A DNA stretch of 64,000 bases from Papio anubis. Its lineage: Eukaryota > Chordata > Mammalia > Primates > Cercopithecidae. Both the position numbers and the translations under genes were made by a program. Each line of letters starts with the position of its first letter. The stretch's first letter is position 1. Under the pieces are notes generated by a model that made no database searches, had not been told where the DNA came from, and saw only the letters and a program-made list of their open reading frames with translations. Where the stretch lies: NCBI RefSeq assembly GCF_008728515.1, contig NC_044976.1:32945376-33009375 (forward strand). The letters run 5' to 3'. Positions 44,679-56,198 of the stretch are shown one piece after another.

Positions 44679-44971
44679 GTGGCCAGGTGCGGCAGCTCAC
44701 ACCTATAATCCCAGCATTTTGGCAGGCCAAGGCAAGTGCATCACTTGAGGTCAGAAGAGACCAGCCTGGCCAACAAGGTGAAACCCCGTCTCTACTAAAA
44801 ATACAAAAATTAATTGGGCATGGCAGCTCACACCTGTAATCCTAGTGACTCGGAGGCTGAGGCAGGAGAATCACTTGAACCCAGAGGTTGCAGTGAACTG
44901 AGATCACACCACTGCACTCCAGCTTGGGCAACAGAGACAGACTCTGTCTTAAAAATACATAACAATAATAA
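44679..44971 (+). mobile_element. Alu SINE
   Basis: A plus-strand Alu with small internal deletions is flanked by the exact 14-base duplication TAATATTTACTATG (44665-44678 and 44972-44985). Its tail includes an AAT run. Confidence 0.95.
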
Positions 44972-44985
44972 TAATATTTACTATG

Positions 44986-45380
44986 CCAAAAAGTGAAAAT
45001 GCCCCAAGCTTCTCAACATCTGAAAGGCTTTAAAAAGAGTAAAAAAAACTGGACAAAAGAATTTTATATTATGGGTTTCTAGGTCTTTTAGGGTCTGAAC
45101 TATGCATCCCCAGTGCTCAGAATCAGGGAATTCCTACAAAGAGCAACTATTTTCTGAATCAGGGAAATGAGTTCATTAAAGTTTATAGAATTTAATCAAA
45201 CTGAATTCAGAGATTCTGACAGGACTCAGCCGGAAGCTCTTTCAAGACAGTAAAGTCTATGAGATTTTTGCTTTTGTTTTTGTTTTTCAAAGAATATGAA
45301 GAAGTAAAGAACACAGGAGATCTACCCTATCCACAGCCACATTAGAAATGAATTCTAACAGACTGCATGAGAGGCAGGCA
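44986..45380. other. Intergenic, nothing recognised
   Basis: About 395 bases with no assigned element. Confidence 0.5.
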
Positions 45381-45520
45381 AGGAACACAAAAGGAAAGGA
45401 AAGTATACATCCCTAGACCTGGAGTGGGGACAGGCTGGCAGCAGCGGGGGAGGTGTTGGGTGTTATAATAAAATGGGGCAAATGGGGATCCAGCTCAATA
45501 AGAGAATTCTTCTCTTCCTT
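45381..45520 (+). repeat. Source copy of the patch inserted in an Alu
   Basis: This 140-base stretch of otherwise non-repeat sequence reappears at 46876-47015, inside an Alu, in the same orientation and at about 90% identity by eye. Its context continues smoothly here on both sides, so this is the likely source. Confidence 0.9.
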
Positions 45521-45884
45521 GGGGTTAGCAGCTGTCTCTGAACAGACATATGAATCCCTTCCTATTGAGGAGAGCATCCTAAGATCAATTGAAGGCAGAT
45601 TCTGTCTTCCATTATGGCAGCCAAAGTGAAGAGACAGTACCTTTGTACCAAAACCTAACAAGCAGGGCAAGCCCATGACTTAAGTTCAGCCAACCAGATG
45701 CTTCCACCCAGGACCCTCCAGAAAGTGCTGCAAAGACACGAGGAAGGTAAAGACAAGCCCAGTAGTATGATAGTGAGTGAGCAGGGACTACAGAATCCGA
45801 GAACACAGCAGGACATGTCCAGTGACAGCATCATCAGATAAGGAATTCTAAGCAAACTATGTCCATGATAGTATGAATCTTGGC
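45521..45884. other. Intergenic, nothing recognised
   Basis: This is the right flank of the source copy, up to the MaLR LTR. No element is recognised. Confidence 0.5.
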
Positions 45885-46292
45885 TGGTATCTTAGCCAGT
45901 TTGTGCTGCTATAATAAAATACCTGCAAGTGGGTAATTTTTTTAAAAAAAATTATTTCTCATAGTCTGGGAGGCTGGGAAGGCAAGATCAAGGCACCGAC
46001 AAGTTCAATGTCTGGTGAGGGCCTGGTCTCTGCTTCCAAGATGATTCCTTGCTGCTGTATCCTCCAGAGAGGATGAATGCTGTATCATCTCATGGTGGGA
46101 GGGACAGAATGGCAAAAAGGAGGGCCTAGCTAGTCCATCCAGCCCTTTATAAGGTCACTAATCCCATATATGAGGGCCCTGCTCTCATGACTGAATTACC
46201 TCCGAAAGGCCCTACCCCACATCTTAATACAACTCTGGCAATTAAGTTCTGACATGAATTTTAGAGGGGACACAAACATTCAAACCACAGCA
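45885..46292 (-). mobile_element. MaLR LTR (3' LTR of a minus-strand element)
   Basis: An antisense LTR of MST/MLT1 type: 'tcttagccagtttgtgctgc' at one end, 'aggggacacaaacattcaa' near the other. It pairs with the related LTR at 48850-49250, in the same orientation. Confidence 0.8.
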
Positions 46293-46339
46293 TTCTGCCC
46301 CTGACTCCCAAAATTCATGTCCTTCTCACATGTAAAATA

Positions 46340-46391
46340 TTTGCCATTAAAAGTAATAGCAAAAACCATAATTACTTTTGCACCAACCTAA
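46340..46391 (+). mobile_element. MADE1 partial
   Basis: About 52 bases of the right part of MADE1, ending 'ttttgcaccaacctaa' followed by TA. The left terminal repeat is missing. Confidence 0.85.
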
Positions 46392-46707
46392 TACATTCCT
46401 TCCATTCCAGTAGCCCCAAAAGTCTTAACTCATTTCAGCATCAAATCAAGAGTCTAAAGTCTAAATCAGATATAGGTGAGACTTAAAGAAATGACTCATC
46501 CTGAGGCAAATTCTCCTCTAGCTGTGAGCCTGTGAAATCGAACAAGTTATGTGCTTCCAAAACACAAAGGTATAACGGGCACAGGACAGACTTTCCCATT
46601 CCAAAAGGGAGCAACAGAAAAGAAGAAAAGGGTAACAGGTCCCAGGTAAGTCCAAAAGCCAGCAAGGCAAATGGCATTAAATCTTGGGGCTTAAGAATAA
46701 TCTTCTT

Positions 46708-47135
46708 AGCCAGGCACAGTGGCTCACGCCTGTAATCCCAGCACTTTGGGAGGCTGAGGCAGGTGGATCATGAGGTCAGGAGTTTGAGACCAGCCTGACC
46801 AACATGATGAAATCCCGTCTCTACTAAATGTACAAAAATTAGCCAGGCATGGTGGTGCGCATCTATAATCCAAAAAGGAACACAAAAGGAAAGAAAAGTA
46901 GGCTACATCCCTGGACCTGGAGTGGGGACAGGCTGGCAGCTGCAGGGGAGGTGTTGAGTGTTTTAATAAAATGGGGCAAATGGGGATCCAGCTCAATAAG
47001 AGAATCATCTTCCTCAGGAGGCTGAGGCAGGAGAATCACTTGAAACCGGGAGGCGAAGATTGCAGTGAGCCAAGATCGTGCCACTGCACTCCAGCCTGGG
47101 TGACAGAGCGAGACTCCATCTCAAGAAAAAAGAAA
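46708..47135 (+). mobile_element. Alu SINE split by a non-Alu insert
   Basis: The Alu left part (46708-46871) and right part (from about 47016) together make about 284 bases, a normal Alu. The whole is flanked by one 15-base duplication with a single mismatch (46693-46707 and 47136-47150, AAGAATAAT[C/A]TTCTT). The insert at 46876-47015 therefore entered after the Alu had integrated. Confidence 0.95.
46876..47015 (+). repeat. 140-bp templated insert inside the Alu
   Basis: This copy of 45381-45520 replaces the short Alu segment between 'ctataatcc' and 'aggaggctgagg' (about ten Alu bases lost). It has no poly-A tail and no duplication of its own, so it is not a retroposon. Confidence 0.93.
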
Positions 47136-48302
47136 AAGAATAATATTCTTTGACTCCACGCCTGTGCCACCTTCTGGACACAGTAAGATGAAGGTTGAAC
47201 CCCCAAGGTTCCAGCCAGCCCCACCCCCATGGCTTCTCTGAGCACAGCCCACACAGCAGCTCCGAACGGTTGGAGTTAGGTGTCTGTGGCTCTCCCTGGC
47301 TGACATTACATGCTGGTGGCTGGTGGCTGGTGGCTCTACAGGTCTGGGATCTTTGGGGGCAGCCCTGCCTCCAAAGCTCTACTAAGCATTGCCCAAGTTG
47401 GGGCTGTCTGCAGTATCTCTGACCTCACAGCTCTGCTGGGTATTACCCTAGTGGGGACTCTGAGGTGGCCCCACTCCCATGGTCGCTAGGCATTGGCAAG
47501 GCTGTTTGAAGCACCCTTTGCAAAGTAGGTGGAAGTAGCCGTGCCTCCACAGCTTGCGCACTCTGTGCACCTGCAGAGTTAGCACCACAGGAACGTTGCC
47601 AAGTTTTGCCATTTGTGCCCTCCAGAGCACAAGCCATACCCGGGCCCACTTGAGCCACAGCTCGGGTGGTTAAGGAGCACTGTACCAGAATTTGGGGAGC
47701 AGAAACTGAAGGCAGAACTGGGCAGTGAGTCCTGAGGTATCGTGGGTGCCCTGGGCCCTTCCCTTGAAACCATTCAGTTCTCAAGGCCCTGGCACTCTGG
47801 AACTATAATGGGAGTGGCAGCCTCAAAAATCTCCAAAATGCCTTTGGGGTCATTCTTTCTTTATCCTGATGAATAGCATCTGGCTCCCTTTCATCTGTGC
47901 TAATCTCCTTATCAAACATTCACTTGACTACCCCCTTGGTATTCTCTCCTGAACATGCTTTTTTATTCTGTACATAGCAAGGCTGAAAATTTTCCAAAGG
48001 CTTAAATTCTGCTTCCCTTTTGATTATAAATTCCATCTTTAATTCATTTCTCTCTTCTTACATTTTACTATAAGCATTCAAGATAAATCATCCAGCACCC
48101 TGAACACTTAGATTTCTTCTGCCAAATATCCTAGGTCATGGCTCCTAAGTTCTGCCTTCTACAAAGCAGTGGGGCATGAATACAGTTCAGCTAAATTCTT
48201 TGCCACTTTGTAACAAGAATGGTCTTTCCTCCAGTTTCCAATGACATATTTCCTCATTCCCATCTGAGACCTCATCAGGATTGCCTTTACCACTCATATT
48301 TT

Positions 48303-48589
48303 ACTTTATTTTTTATATACAGAGTCCTGCTCTGTTACCCCGGCTGGAGTGCAGTGGTGCAATCCTGGCTCACTGCAGCCTTGACCTCCCGGGCCCAAGT
48401 GATCCTCCCACCTCAGCCTCCCAAGTAGCTAGGACCACAGGCATGCGCCATCAAGCTTGGCACATTTTTTTTTATTTTTGCAGAGATAGGGTCTCCCTAT
48501 GTTGCTTAGGCTGGTCTCAAACTCCTGAGCTCAAGTGAGCCTCCCAAAGTGCTGAGATTACAGGCGTGAGCCACAGCACCCAGCATACT
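48303..48589 (-). mobile_element. Alu SINE (old)
   Basis: A minus-strand, diverged Alu in the MaLR internal region is flanked by the duplication ACTCATATTTT (48292-48302 and 48590-48600). Confidence 0.93.
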
Positions 48590-48849
48590 ACTCATATTTT
48601 TACCAACATTCTGCTCACAACAACTCAGTCTCTAAGAAGATTTAGGCTTTCTCTACAGCTCTCTTCTTCTGAGCCCTCACCAGAATCACTATTCATGGTG
48701 ATTAATGCTCTGTTCAGGATCATCTAGGCTTTTTCTGGCATACACCTCCAATCTTTTCCTTCCAGCCTCTACCCATTTCTAAATTCCAAAGCTGCTTCCA
48801 CACTTTTAGGTATTTGTTACCATAATGCCCCACTTCTCATACCAACTTC

Positions 48850-49250
48850 TGTCGTAGTCCATTTGTGTTGCCATAACAAAATATTTGAGAGTAGGTAATT
48901 TACAAGGAACAGAAATTTATTGCTCATAGTTCTGGAGGATGAGAAGTCTAACACCAAATCCTGGCAGGTTTGGTGTCCGGCAAGGCCCTGTCTCTGCTTT
49001 GAAGGCGGTACCTTGCTGTTGCACCCTTCAGAGAGGACAAACACTGTGTCTTCACATAGCAGAAGGGATAGAAGGGCAAAAGTTGGGGGGCACTGTTTCC
49101 CTCCAGCCCTGTATAAGGTTGCTAATCCCATTCATGAGGGCTCTGCTTTCATGACTTAATTACCTTAGTTACCACCTCTTAATATTAGCACATTGACAAT
49201 TAAGTTTCAACACAAACTTTAGAGGGGACACAAACATTCAAACTATAACA
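48850..49250 (-). mobile_element. MaLR LTR (5' LTR of the minus-strand element)
   Basis: This is the second LTR, beginning TGTCGTAGTCC at 48850 and ending 'caaactataaca' at 49250, with the terminal TG/CA pattern expected. It is similar in order and length to 45885-46292. Confidence 0.8.
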
Positions 49251-49292
49251 ACTGGGCTTTTCCTTTCTTGGATCCTGTTCAAACCTAATTCC

Positions 49293-49607
49293 GGCCGGGT
49301 GCGGTGGCTCACGCCCGTAATCCCAGCACTTTGGGAGGCTGAAGCGGGCGGATCACGAGGTCAGGAGATCGAGACCATCCTGGCTAACACGGTGAAACCC
49401 CGTCTCTACTAAAAATACAAAAAAATTAGCCGGGCTTGGTGCCGGGCGCCTGTAGTCCCAGCTACTCAGGAGGCTGAGGCAGGAGAATGGTGTGAACCTG
49501 GGAGGCAGAGCTTGCAGTGAGCTGAGATCGCACCACTGTACTCTAGCCTAGGCAACAGAGCGAGACTCCATCTCAAAAAAATAAATAAATTTAAAAAAAC
49601 AAACAAA
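49293..49607 (+). mobile_element. Alu SINE (AluS/Y-like)
   Basis: A full-length plus-strand Alu has a mixed A-rich tail and flanks AAACCTAATTCC / AAACCTACTTCC (49281-49292 and 49608-49619, one mismatch). Confidence 0.94.
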
Positions 49608-49619
49608 AAACCTACTTCC

Positions 49620-50287
49620 ATCTTCCCATCAGTTGTAAAGTTAAATAATACCTTTTCAATTAAATTCATTTTCTTTTTAAATTAATCAGAGTCCATTTCT
49701 ATTGCTTTCAACCAAGAATCTTGACTGGTAAAAAGCTTGTATAGTTCTCTGACACAGTCCATAAATGTCATTATCCAATCATTCATTAAAAGGTTGACTA
49801 GAACAGACTAGAACAGTCTTAATGCAGGCAACCAGCAAGCTTTTGGAAACCACACTTGAAAGTACTTTGACTAACTAATATCACATACACGACTGTAATG
49901 ACACGTGGTAAATATCATGACTATTCATTCAACAAACACTTACAGAGGGCCTGCTATGTTCTAAGCATTGTACTAAGCTCTGGGAATTAGTGGAAAACAA
50001 AAAGATCTGATCTCTGTTTATGAGGAGCTGAGAGTCTAATGCGAAAAGCAGAAGTTAAATAAGCATGGAAGATCACAAAATATAAAAATACTACGAAGGA
50101 AAATAATTTCCCCATGAGAAAGAATAAGAAGAATATCTAATTTACCAGAAGATTCAGAAGAAATGGAGTCTAAAGTATAAGTGGATATTGGGAATAATCC
50201 AGGAAAAGAGAAGAGCGTATACAAAATAGCAAAATAGCTAATGAGAGAACCTGAGAAACCTCACTATACAAAACAGATAGAGACACC
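49620..50287. other. Intergenic; weak L2 tail, otherwise nothing
   Basis: The part at about 49923-50100 resembles an antisense L2 tail ('ctatgttctaagcattg'). The remainder has no assignment. Confidence 0.4.
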
Positions 50288-50838
50288 GGGTAAACAGCAA
50301 TCCTATTACTGGGTATATACCCAAAGGAATATACATCGTTCTATTATAAAGATACGTGTATGTTCACTGCAGCACTATTCAAAATAGCAAAGACATGGAA
50401 TCAACCTAAACGCCACTCACTGATAGACTGAATAAAGAAAATGTGGTACACATACACCATGGAATACTATGCAGCCATAAAAAGAAATGAGATCATGTCC
50501 TTTGCAGGGACATGGACGGAGTTGGAAGCCATTATTTTCAGCAAACTAACACAGGAACAGAAAACCAAACACCGTATATTCTTGCTTATAAGTGGGAGGT
50601 GAATGATGAGAACACACGGACACCTGAGGAAGGACCGACACACACTGCGGCCTGTGAGGGTTGCTGGGGAGGGAGAGCATCAGGAAAAATAGCTAATGAA
50701 TGCTAATGAATGCTATCACCTAGGTGACAGGATGATCTGTGCAGCAAACCACCATGGCACATGTTCACCTATGTAACAAACTACACACTGTGCAGGTACC
50801 ACTGAACTTAAAATAAAAGCTGAAGAAAAAAATAAAGA
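50288..50838 (+). repeat. Primate L1 3' end (L1P-type)
   Basis: ORF2 carboxy-terminal remnant ('actatgcagccataaaaaga'), a 3' UTR with a short G-rich tract, and an A-rich end. It is 5'-truncated with many substitutions. Confidence 0.85.
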
Positions 50839-50954
50839 AATGCTGGGTAAATTTTATAAGCAACTTTTCGAGTGTAACACTGAGCTAAAAATAAACACAA
50901 CAAAACTAAAGAGGAAATTAAAACTAAAATGAATATGTGGGTACCAATGCTTTT

Positions 50955-51268
50955 GTTGTTGTTGTTGTTGTTGTATTTGTTTTTGTTTGAGACAGAGTCT
51001 CACTCTGTCGCCCAGGCTGGTGTGCAGTGGTGCAATCTTGGCTCACTGCAACCTCCACCTCCCAAGTTCAAGCAATTCTCGTGCCTCAGCCTCCCGAGTA
51101 GCTAGGATTACAGGTATGCACCACACTCGGCTAATTTTTTGTATTTTTAGTAGAGATGGGGTTTCACCACGTGGGCCAGGCTGGTCTCAAATTCCTGGCC
51201 TCAAGTGATCTACCCGCCTCAGCCTCCCAGAGTGCTGGGATTACAGGCGTGAACCACCGTGCCTGGCC
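50955..51268 (-). mobile_element. Alu SINE
   Basis: A minus-strand Alu has a TTG-repeat tail and an exact 13-base duplication TACCAATGCTTTT (50942-50954 and 51269-51281). Confidence 0.95.
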
Positions 51269-51495
51269 TACCAATGCTTTTTGTTGTCCTGCTTTTGGTG
51301 ACAAGGGGTTGGCTTCCAATGATGATGTAGGAATAAGGCACAAGGCTTTGGGCCCACTTGAGGAGGTTAAACTGAGTCTCCTGCATAAAGCCAGTACACA
51401 ATCTGTCTCTCTCAGCCCTGGTTCTAGTAAGAGGAAAAATGCCTCACCAGAGATTTGGTAACCACTGCTCTACATGATATAGAGTTCAATTTTCT

Positions 51496-51526
<31 letters not shown>

Positions 51527-51810
51527 GAGACAGAGTCTTGCTCTGTTGCCCAGGCTGGAGTGCAATGGTGTGATCTCAGCTCACTGCAACCTCTTCCTCC
51601 TGGGTTCAAGCTATTCTCCTACCTCAGTCTCCCAAATAGTTGGGATTACAGGCACCCGCCATCATGCCCAGCTAATTTTTGTATTTTTGTAGAGACGGGA
51701 TTTCACTATGTTGTCCAGGCTGGTGTTAAACTCCTGACCTCAGGTGATCTACCCGCCTCGGCCTCCCAAAGTGCTGGGATTACAGGCGTGAGCCACTGCT
51801 CCCAGTCTAG
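51496..51810 (-). mobile_element. Alu SINE
   Basis: A minus-strand Alu with a long poly-T is flanked by the exact duplication GTTCAATTTTCT (51484-51495 and 51812-51823). Confidence 0.95.
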
Positions 51811-51823
51811 GGTTCAATTTTCT

Positions 51824-52137
51824 ACTCCTTGCAAAGTTCACATACCTCCAATCTGAGAAATTAACATAATAAAGAGTCCTTGTCTAATGTGAACCTTAGG
51901 GTACCTAGAAGAAACTGACAGAAAATTATTCTTGAGAGATGTTTCCTCAAGCCAGGCCACATGGAAGTTCCATTTCTAAAAGCCCTACCATGTCTGAACA
52001 CCAATCCAAAATGACAAAACACACCAGAAAATAATGCACCACGAATGGGAGTATGCAAAAACAATATACAGAAGAATTTCACTTCCAAACACTTCAAATC
52101 TTTGAACCATTGGTCAGGATTTTAAATTCATGTAATA
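51824..52137. other. Intergenic, nothing recognised
   Basis: About 310 bases between two Alus with no assignment. Confidence 0.5.
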
Positions 52138-52418
52138 AACCAGGTGCGGTGGCTCACACCTGTAATCCCAGCACTTTGGGAGGCTGAGGTGGTCAGATCA
52201 TTTAAGGTCAGGAGTTTGAGACCAGCCTGGCCAATATGGTGAAACCCCGTCTCTACTAAAAATACAAAAATTAGCAGGCGTGGTGGTGCACACCTGTACT
52301 CCCAGCTACTTGGGAGGCTGAAACACGAGAATCGCTTGAACATGGGAGGCAGAGGTTGCAGTGAGCCAAGATTGTGCCGTTGTACTCTAGCCTGGGCAAC
52401 AGAAAGAGACTCTGTCTC

Positions 52419-52443
<25 letters not shown>
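52138..52443 (+). mobile_element. Alu SINE with (TAAA)n tail
   Basis: A plus-strand Alu whose tail is a TAAA microsatellite (52419-52443). The flanks share 'atgtaata', a partial target duplication. Confidence 0.93.
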
Positions 52444-52444
<1 letters not shown>

Positions 52445-52450
<6 letters not shown>

Positions 52451-52930
52451 GTAATAGTTTGAATTACTGGCTTCAATACTTTATCCTTCCCTGCATCCAC
52501 ACCCTTGCCCTGGCCCCACTGTAGGCAGAGTATACTTTTACACCTTTCAGCTTAGAGCTTGGCTAGGTGCCTTGTTTTGGCAAATGACTTGAGGAGGAAG
52601 TAGCCATGGATGATTCCCAGACTCAGCTTTAAGAAGCCTGAATGCTTCTGCTTGTTCTTTTGTGCCTCTGCGATCATCACAAGAACTTCCTCGGGGTGGC
52701 TGCTGCCTTTCAGCCAGGGCCCTGAATGAACACTAGAAGCAGAACTGCCCCAGCTGACCACAGATCTACAGTAAAAAGTGGAGCCACATCGGCTGCCCCA
52801 GTTTTAGGCAGAGGCCCCCAGCTGAGCCCAGCCTAGTTCCAGCCAGTCAACAGACTCATAAAAATATGTGATTTTTGTTTTAGGCCAGTGAGTTTTGGGG
52901 TGATGTGTTATATAATATTATTATGAAAAT
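52445..52930 (+). repeat. Old dispersed repeat, family not resolved
   Basis: Its end, 'ttttaggccagtgagttttgg', matches the end of the block at 63480-63900. Both look like copies of one ancient mammalian repeat that I cannot name with confidence. Confidence 0.4.
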
Positions 52931-53080
52931 ATTCATGTGATATGAATAAGTACGCTTTATATTATTGAGAAAAAAACAAAAAGGCACCAAAAGTGAGGAA
53001 AAATAAGGTGTTTTTCTAAGTCCATGGAGAAAGAAATCTAAATCAAACACAGAAATAATTTTAGAAGTTATTGAATTTAA

Positions 53081-53389
53081 GCCGGGCGCGGTGGCTCAAG
53101 CCTGTAATCCCAGCACTTTGGGAGGCCGAGACGGGCAGATCACAAGGTCAGGAGATCGAGACCATCCTGGCTAATGCGGTGAAACCCCGTCTCTACTAAA
53201 AAAAATACAAAAAACTAGCAGGGCGAGGTGGCGGGCGCCTGTAGTCCCAGCTACTCGGGAGGCTGAGGCAGGAGAATGGTGCAAACCCATGAGGCGGAGC
53301 TTGTAGTGAGCTGAGATCCGGCCACTGCGCTCCACCCTGGGCGACAGAGCGAGACTCCGTCTCAAAAAAAAAAAAAAAAAAAAAAAAAA
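53081..53389 (+). mobile_element. Young AluY, Old World monkey type
   Basis: This Alu has the same diagnostic stretches as 40234-40545 (GGCTCAAGCCTG, GAGATCCGGCCAC), a 28-base pure A-tail and an exact 18-base duplication AGAAGTTATTGAATTTAA (53063-53080 and 53390-53407). It is among the most recent insertions in the window. Confidence 0.95.
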
Positions 53390-54736
53390 AGAAGTTATTG
53401 AATTTAAAAGCTAATGGAGAATTCTGCTTCTACTCACAAATGACACTTATATGCAAACTTTCTTCCAACCATAAACAACTAGAAAACCAGGCAAAATATA
53501 TGAAGCAACTCCTTTTGGACATTGAACAATAGGCAGTGAAGAACTCTGAGAAAAGGGAAATAAAGTGAGCCGTACCATTGCCCCAGTTACTTGTGAAAAC
53601 AGTTTCCAGGCTGCAGAGCAGGGAGAGAAACCCAAACAGAGACCCACAGTCTTGCTGAATTGAAGAGAAAGAGCTCAGAATTCAGGGAGGCAAAAATGTC
53701 CAGACTTTCTAGGACAGAATACCACAGAAGATGGAGCTGCACAGAGAAAGAGAGTTCCAGAGATCTTCAGAAGGGTACCCTTGAGTGTTTTCCTAAGTAG
53801 CAATCACTACATGTATAAGGTGAAACTCCTAAGGCAATCATCAATAAAAAACTATAAGCTGAACAAATCCTGGAGCTCCACAAGGCTAAGAATAGTTGAT
53901 GTTTGCATCTTCCAGAGTGGAAAAACCACAGAATACACGGGGCATTGGATAAAGTCCTGACATTAGCATCACATAGGAGCAGGCTAAATTAGCCCCACAC
54001 GAAATGATCCTCTTGACTCACCCTAACAAAACTAAAAAGCAAACCTCAAGAAGATCTAATATCCCAAGTGGCTCAACTGCATGGCAGAGCAATTCCAATA
54101 TTTTATAAAGGAATACAACAAAACCCAGCATCCAAAAATTATAACTTACAATGTCCAACACTCAATAAAAAATTACCAGGCATGCAAAGAAGCAGGAAAA
54201 AGTGACCCAAAACCAAGAAACTATTTAATAAACAGGCCCCTAAATAACAGAAATGATGGAATTAGCAGAAAATGAATTAAAAGAGTTACTTTATAAATAT
54301 AAAAATATATTCTCAATGATATAAACGAAAACATGAACATGCTGAAGAAAAAAAGGAAAATAAATTTTAAAGACCAAAATGGGATTTGTAGAGAGAATAA
54401 AATGCAATATCAGAAGAAAAAAAGTACATTGGATGAGATTTACATTAGAATAGACACTACAGTAAACATGAAGACACACCAGCAGAAACTACTAGAAATG
54501 AAGTGCAGAAAGAAAGTCATTCAAAAAGATTGAGCAGAGCATCAGTGACCTATGAGACAGTATCAAGTAGTCTAACAAAGAGAAAGTCTGAGAAGTGAAA
54601 AGAGAAAAGAGGGATTAGGAACAGAATTTAAAGAAAAAAATGACCAAAAAATTCAAATTTGGTGAAAATAATAAACTCACAGAATCTCAACTAAGAAGCT
54701 CAATGGAGACCAAGCAAAATAAATATAAAGAAAACC

Positions 54737-55090
54737 GTGTCCTTTGTAGGGACATGGATGCAGCTGGAAACCATCATTCTTAGCAAACTATCACAAGAAC
54801 ACAAAACCAAACACCACATGTTCTCACTCATAGGTGGGAACTGAACGATGAGATCACTTGGACTCGGGAAGGGGAACATCACACACCGGGGCCTATCATG
54901 GGGAGTGGGGAGAGGGGAAGGATTGCATTGGGAGTTGTACCTGATGTAAATGACGAGTTGATGGGTGCTGACGAGTTGATGGTTGCAGTACACCAACATG
55001 GCACAAGTATACATATGTAACAAACCTGCACGTTATGCACATGTACCCTAGAACTCAAAGTATAATAATAAAAAAGAAAAAAGAAAAAAG
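54737..55090 (+). mobile_element. Primate L1 3' end inserted in the outer L1M
   Basis: A 354-base, strongly 5'-truncated L1 with an exact 10-base duplication AAAGAAAACC (54727-54736 and 55091-55100). It has ORF2-end and 3' UTR landmarks and an A-rich tail ('aaaaaagaaaaaagaaaaaag'). Confidence 0.93.
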
Positions 55091-55330
55091 AAAGAAAACC
55101 ACACCATGGCACATCATAATCAAAACTTGAAAATCAGAAATCTTAAAAGCATCCAAAGAAAAAATATGACACACAGAGGAACAAAAATAAGAATGAAAGA
55201 AAACTTCTCATCAGAAACTAAGCAAGCCAAAATCAAGAGCAACATTTTTAAAGCTAAAAATAAAAAGAAAAACAAACAACTATCAGGCTAGAACGCTAAA
55301 CCCAGAGAAAATATATTCTAAAAATAAAGG

Positions 55331-55680
55331 TGAGTGATATATGCTACAACATGTATAAAAACATTATGCTAAATGAAGGAAGCCAGTCACAAGGACAACA
55401 GATTGCGTAATTTTATTTATATTAAATGTCCAGATAGACAAATCTATAGAGACAGAAAGTAGGTTTAGTGATTGCCTAGTGCTGGGAGCTTGGGGAGCAA
55501 CGGGAAGTGACTGCTAATGGGTACAAAGTTTCTTTCTAGTATTAAAAAAATGTTTTAAAATCATGCTGATGGGTTACACGGCTCTGTGACTATACTACGG
55601 ACCACTGAATTTGCATACTTTAAATTAGTGAATTGTATGTTATGTGAATTATATCTCATCAAAGCTGTTATTTTTTTAAA
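55331..55680 (+). repeat. L1 3' end (L1MB-like) inserted in the outer L1M
   Basis: An old 3' UTR: 'gattgcctagtgctgggag' near 55471 and 'gtatgttatgtgaattatatc' near 55634. The outer L1M continues directly after it with 'agctaaacaaagacatttt'. Confidence 0.65.
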
Positions 55681-55896
55681 TTAAAGCTAAACAAAGACAT
55701 TTTCAAACAAGAAAAAACTAAGGGAATTCATGCCAGCAGATATGCACTACAAGACATGTTAAATGAAGTTCTTCAGGAAGAAGCAAAATAATACAGATGG
55801 AAATTTGGATCTACATAAATGAATGAAGGAGAAAATATTGTAAATATGTAGGTAAACATAAAAGACACTTTTTTAAATCTCATTAAAAGATAACTG

Positions 55897-56198
55897 TGGC
55901 TGGGCACTGTGGCTCATGCCTGTAATCCCAGCACTTTGGGAGGACAAGGCAAGAGGATTCCTGAGTTCCAGACTAGCATTGGCAACATAGGAAGACTGCA
56001 TCTGTACACAAAAAAAAAAAAAAAAAAAAATTAGTCCAGCGTGGTGGCATACACCTGTAGTCGCAGCTACTCAGGAGGCTGAGGCAGTAAGATCACGCAA
56101 GCCCAGGCCTTTGTGGCTGCAGAAAGCCATATGCGCACCATTGCACTCCAGTCTGGGTGACATAGTGAGACCTTGTCTCAAAAAAACAATAAAAATAA
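55897..56198 (+). mobile_element. Alu SINE (old)
   Basis: A diverged plus-strand Alu flanked by AAAAGATAA (55885-55893 and 56199-56207), within the outer L1M. Confidence 0.9.

Larger units (their letters stand above)
46293..48849 (-). mobile_element. MaLR internal region, degraded
   Basis: The internal part of an ancient ERVL-MaLR retroelement in minus orientation, between two related LTRs. No intact gag-like or other frame remains; stops and indels are frequent. A MADE1 piece and two Alus have inserted. Landmarks include 'aaaattcatgtccttctcac' next to the 3' LTR and 'agtcttaactcatttcagc' near 46423. Confidence 0.65.

Noticed and set aside
45885..49250. Possible functional endogenous retrovirus
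   Set aside because: The internal region is heavily degraded, no long frame survives, and several later insertions break it. It is only a fossil MaLR.
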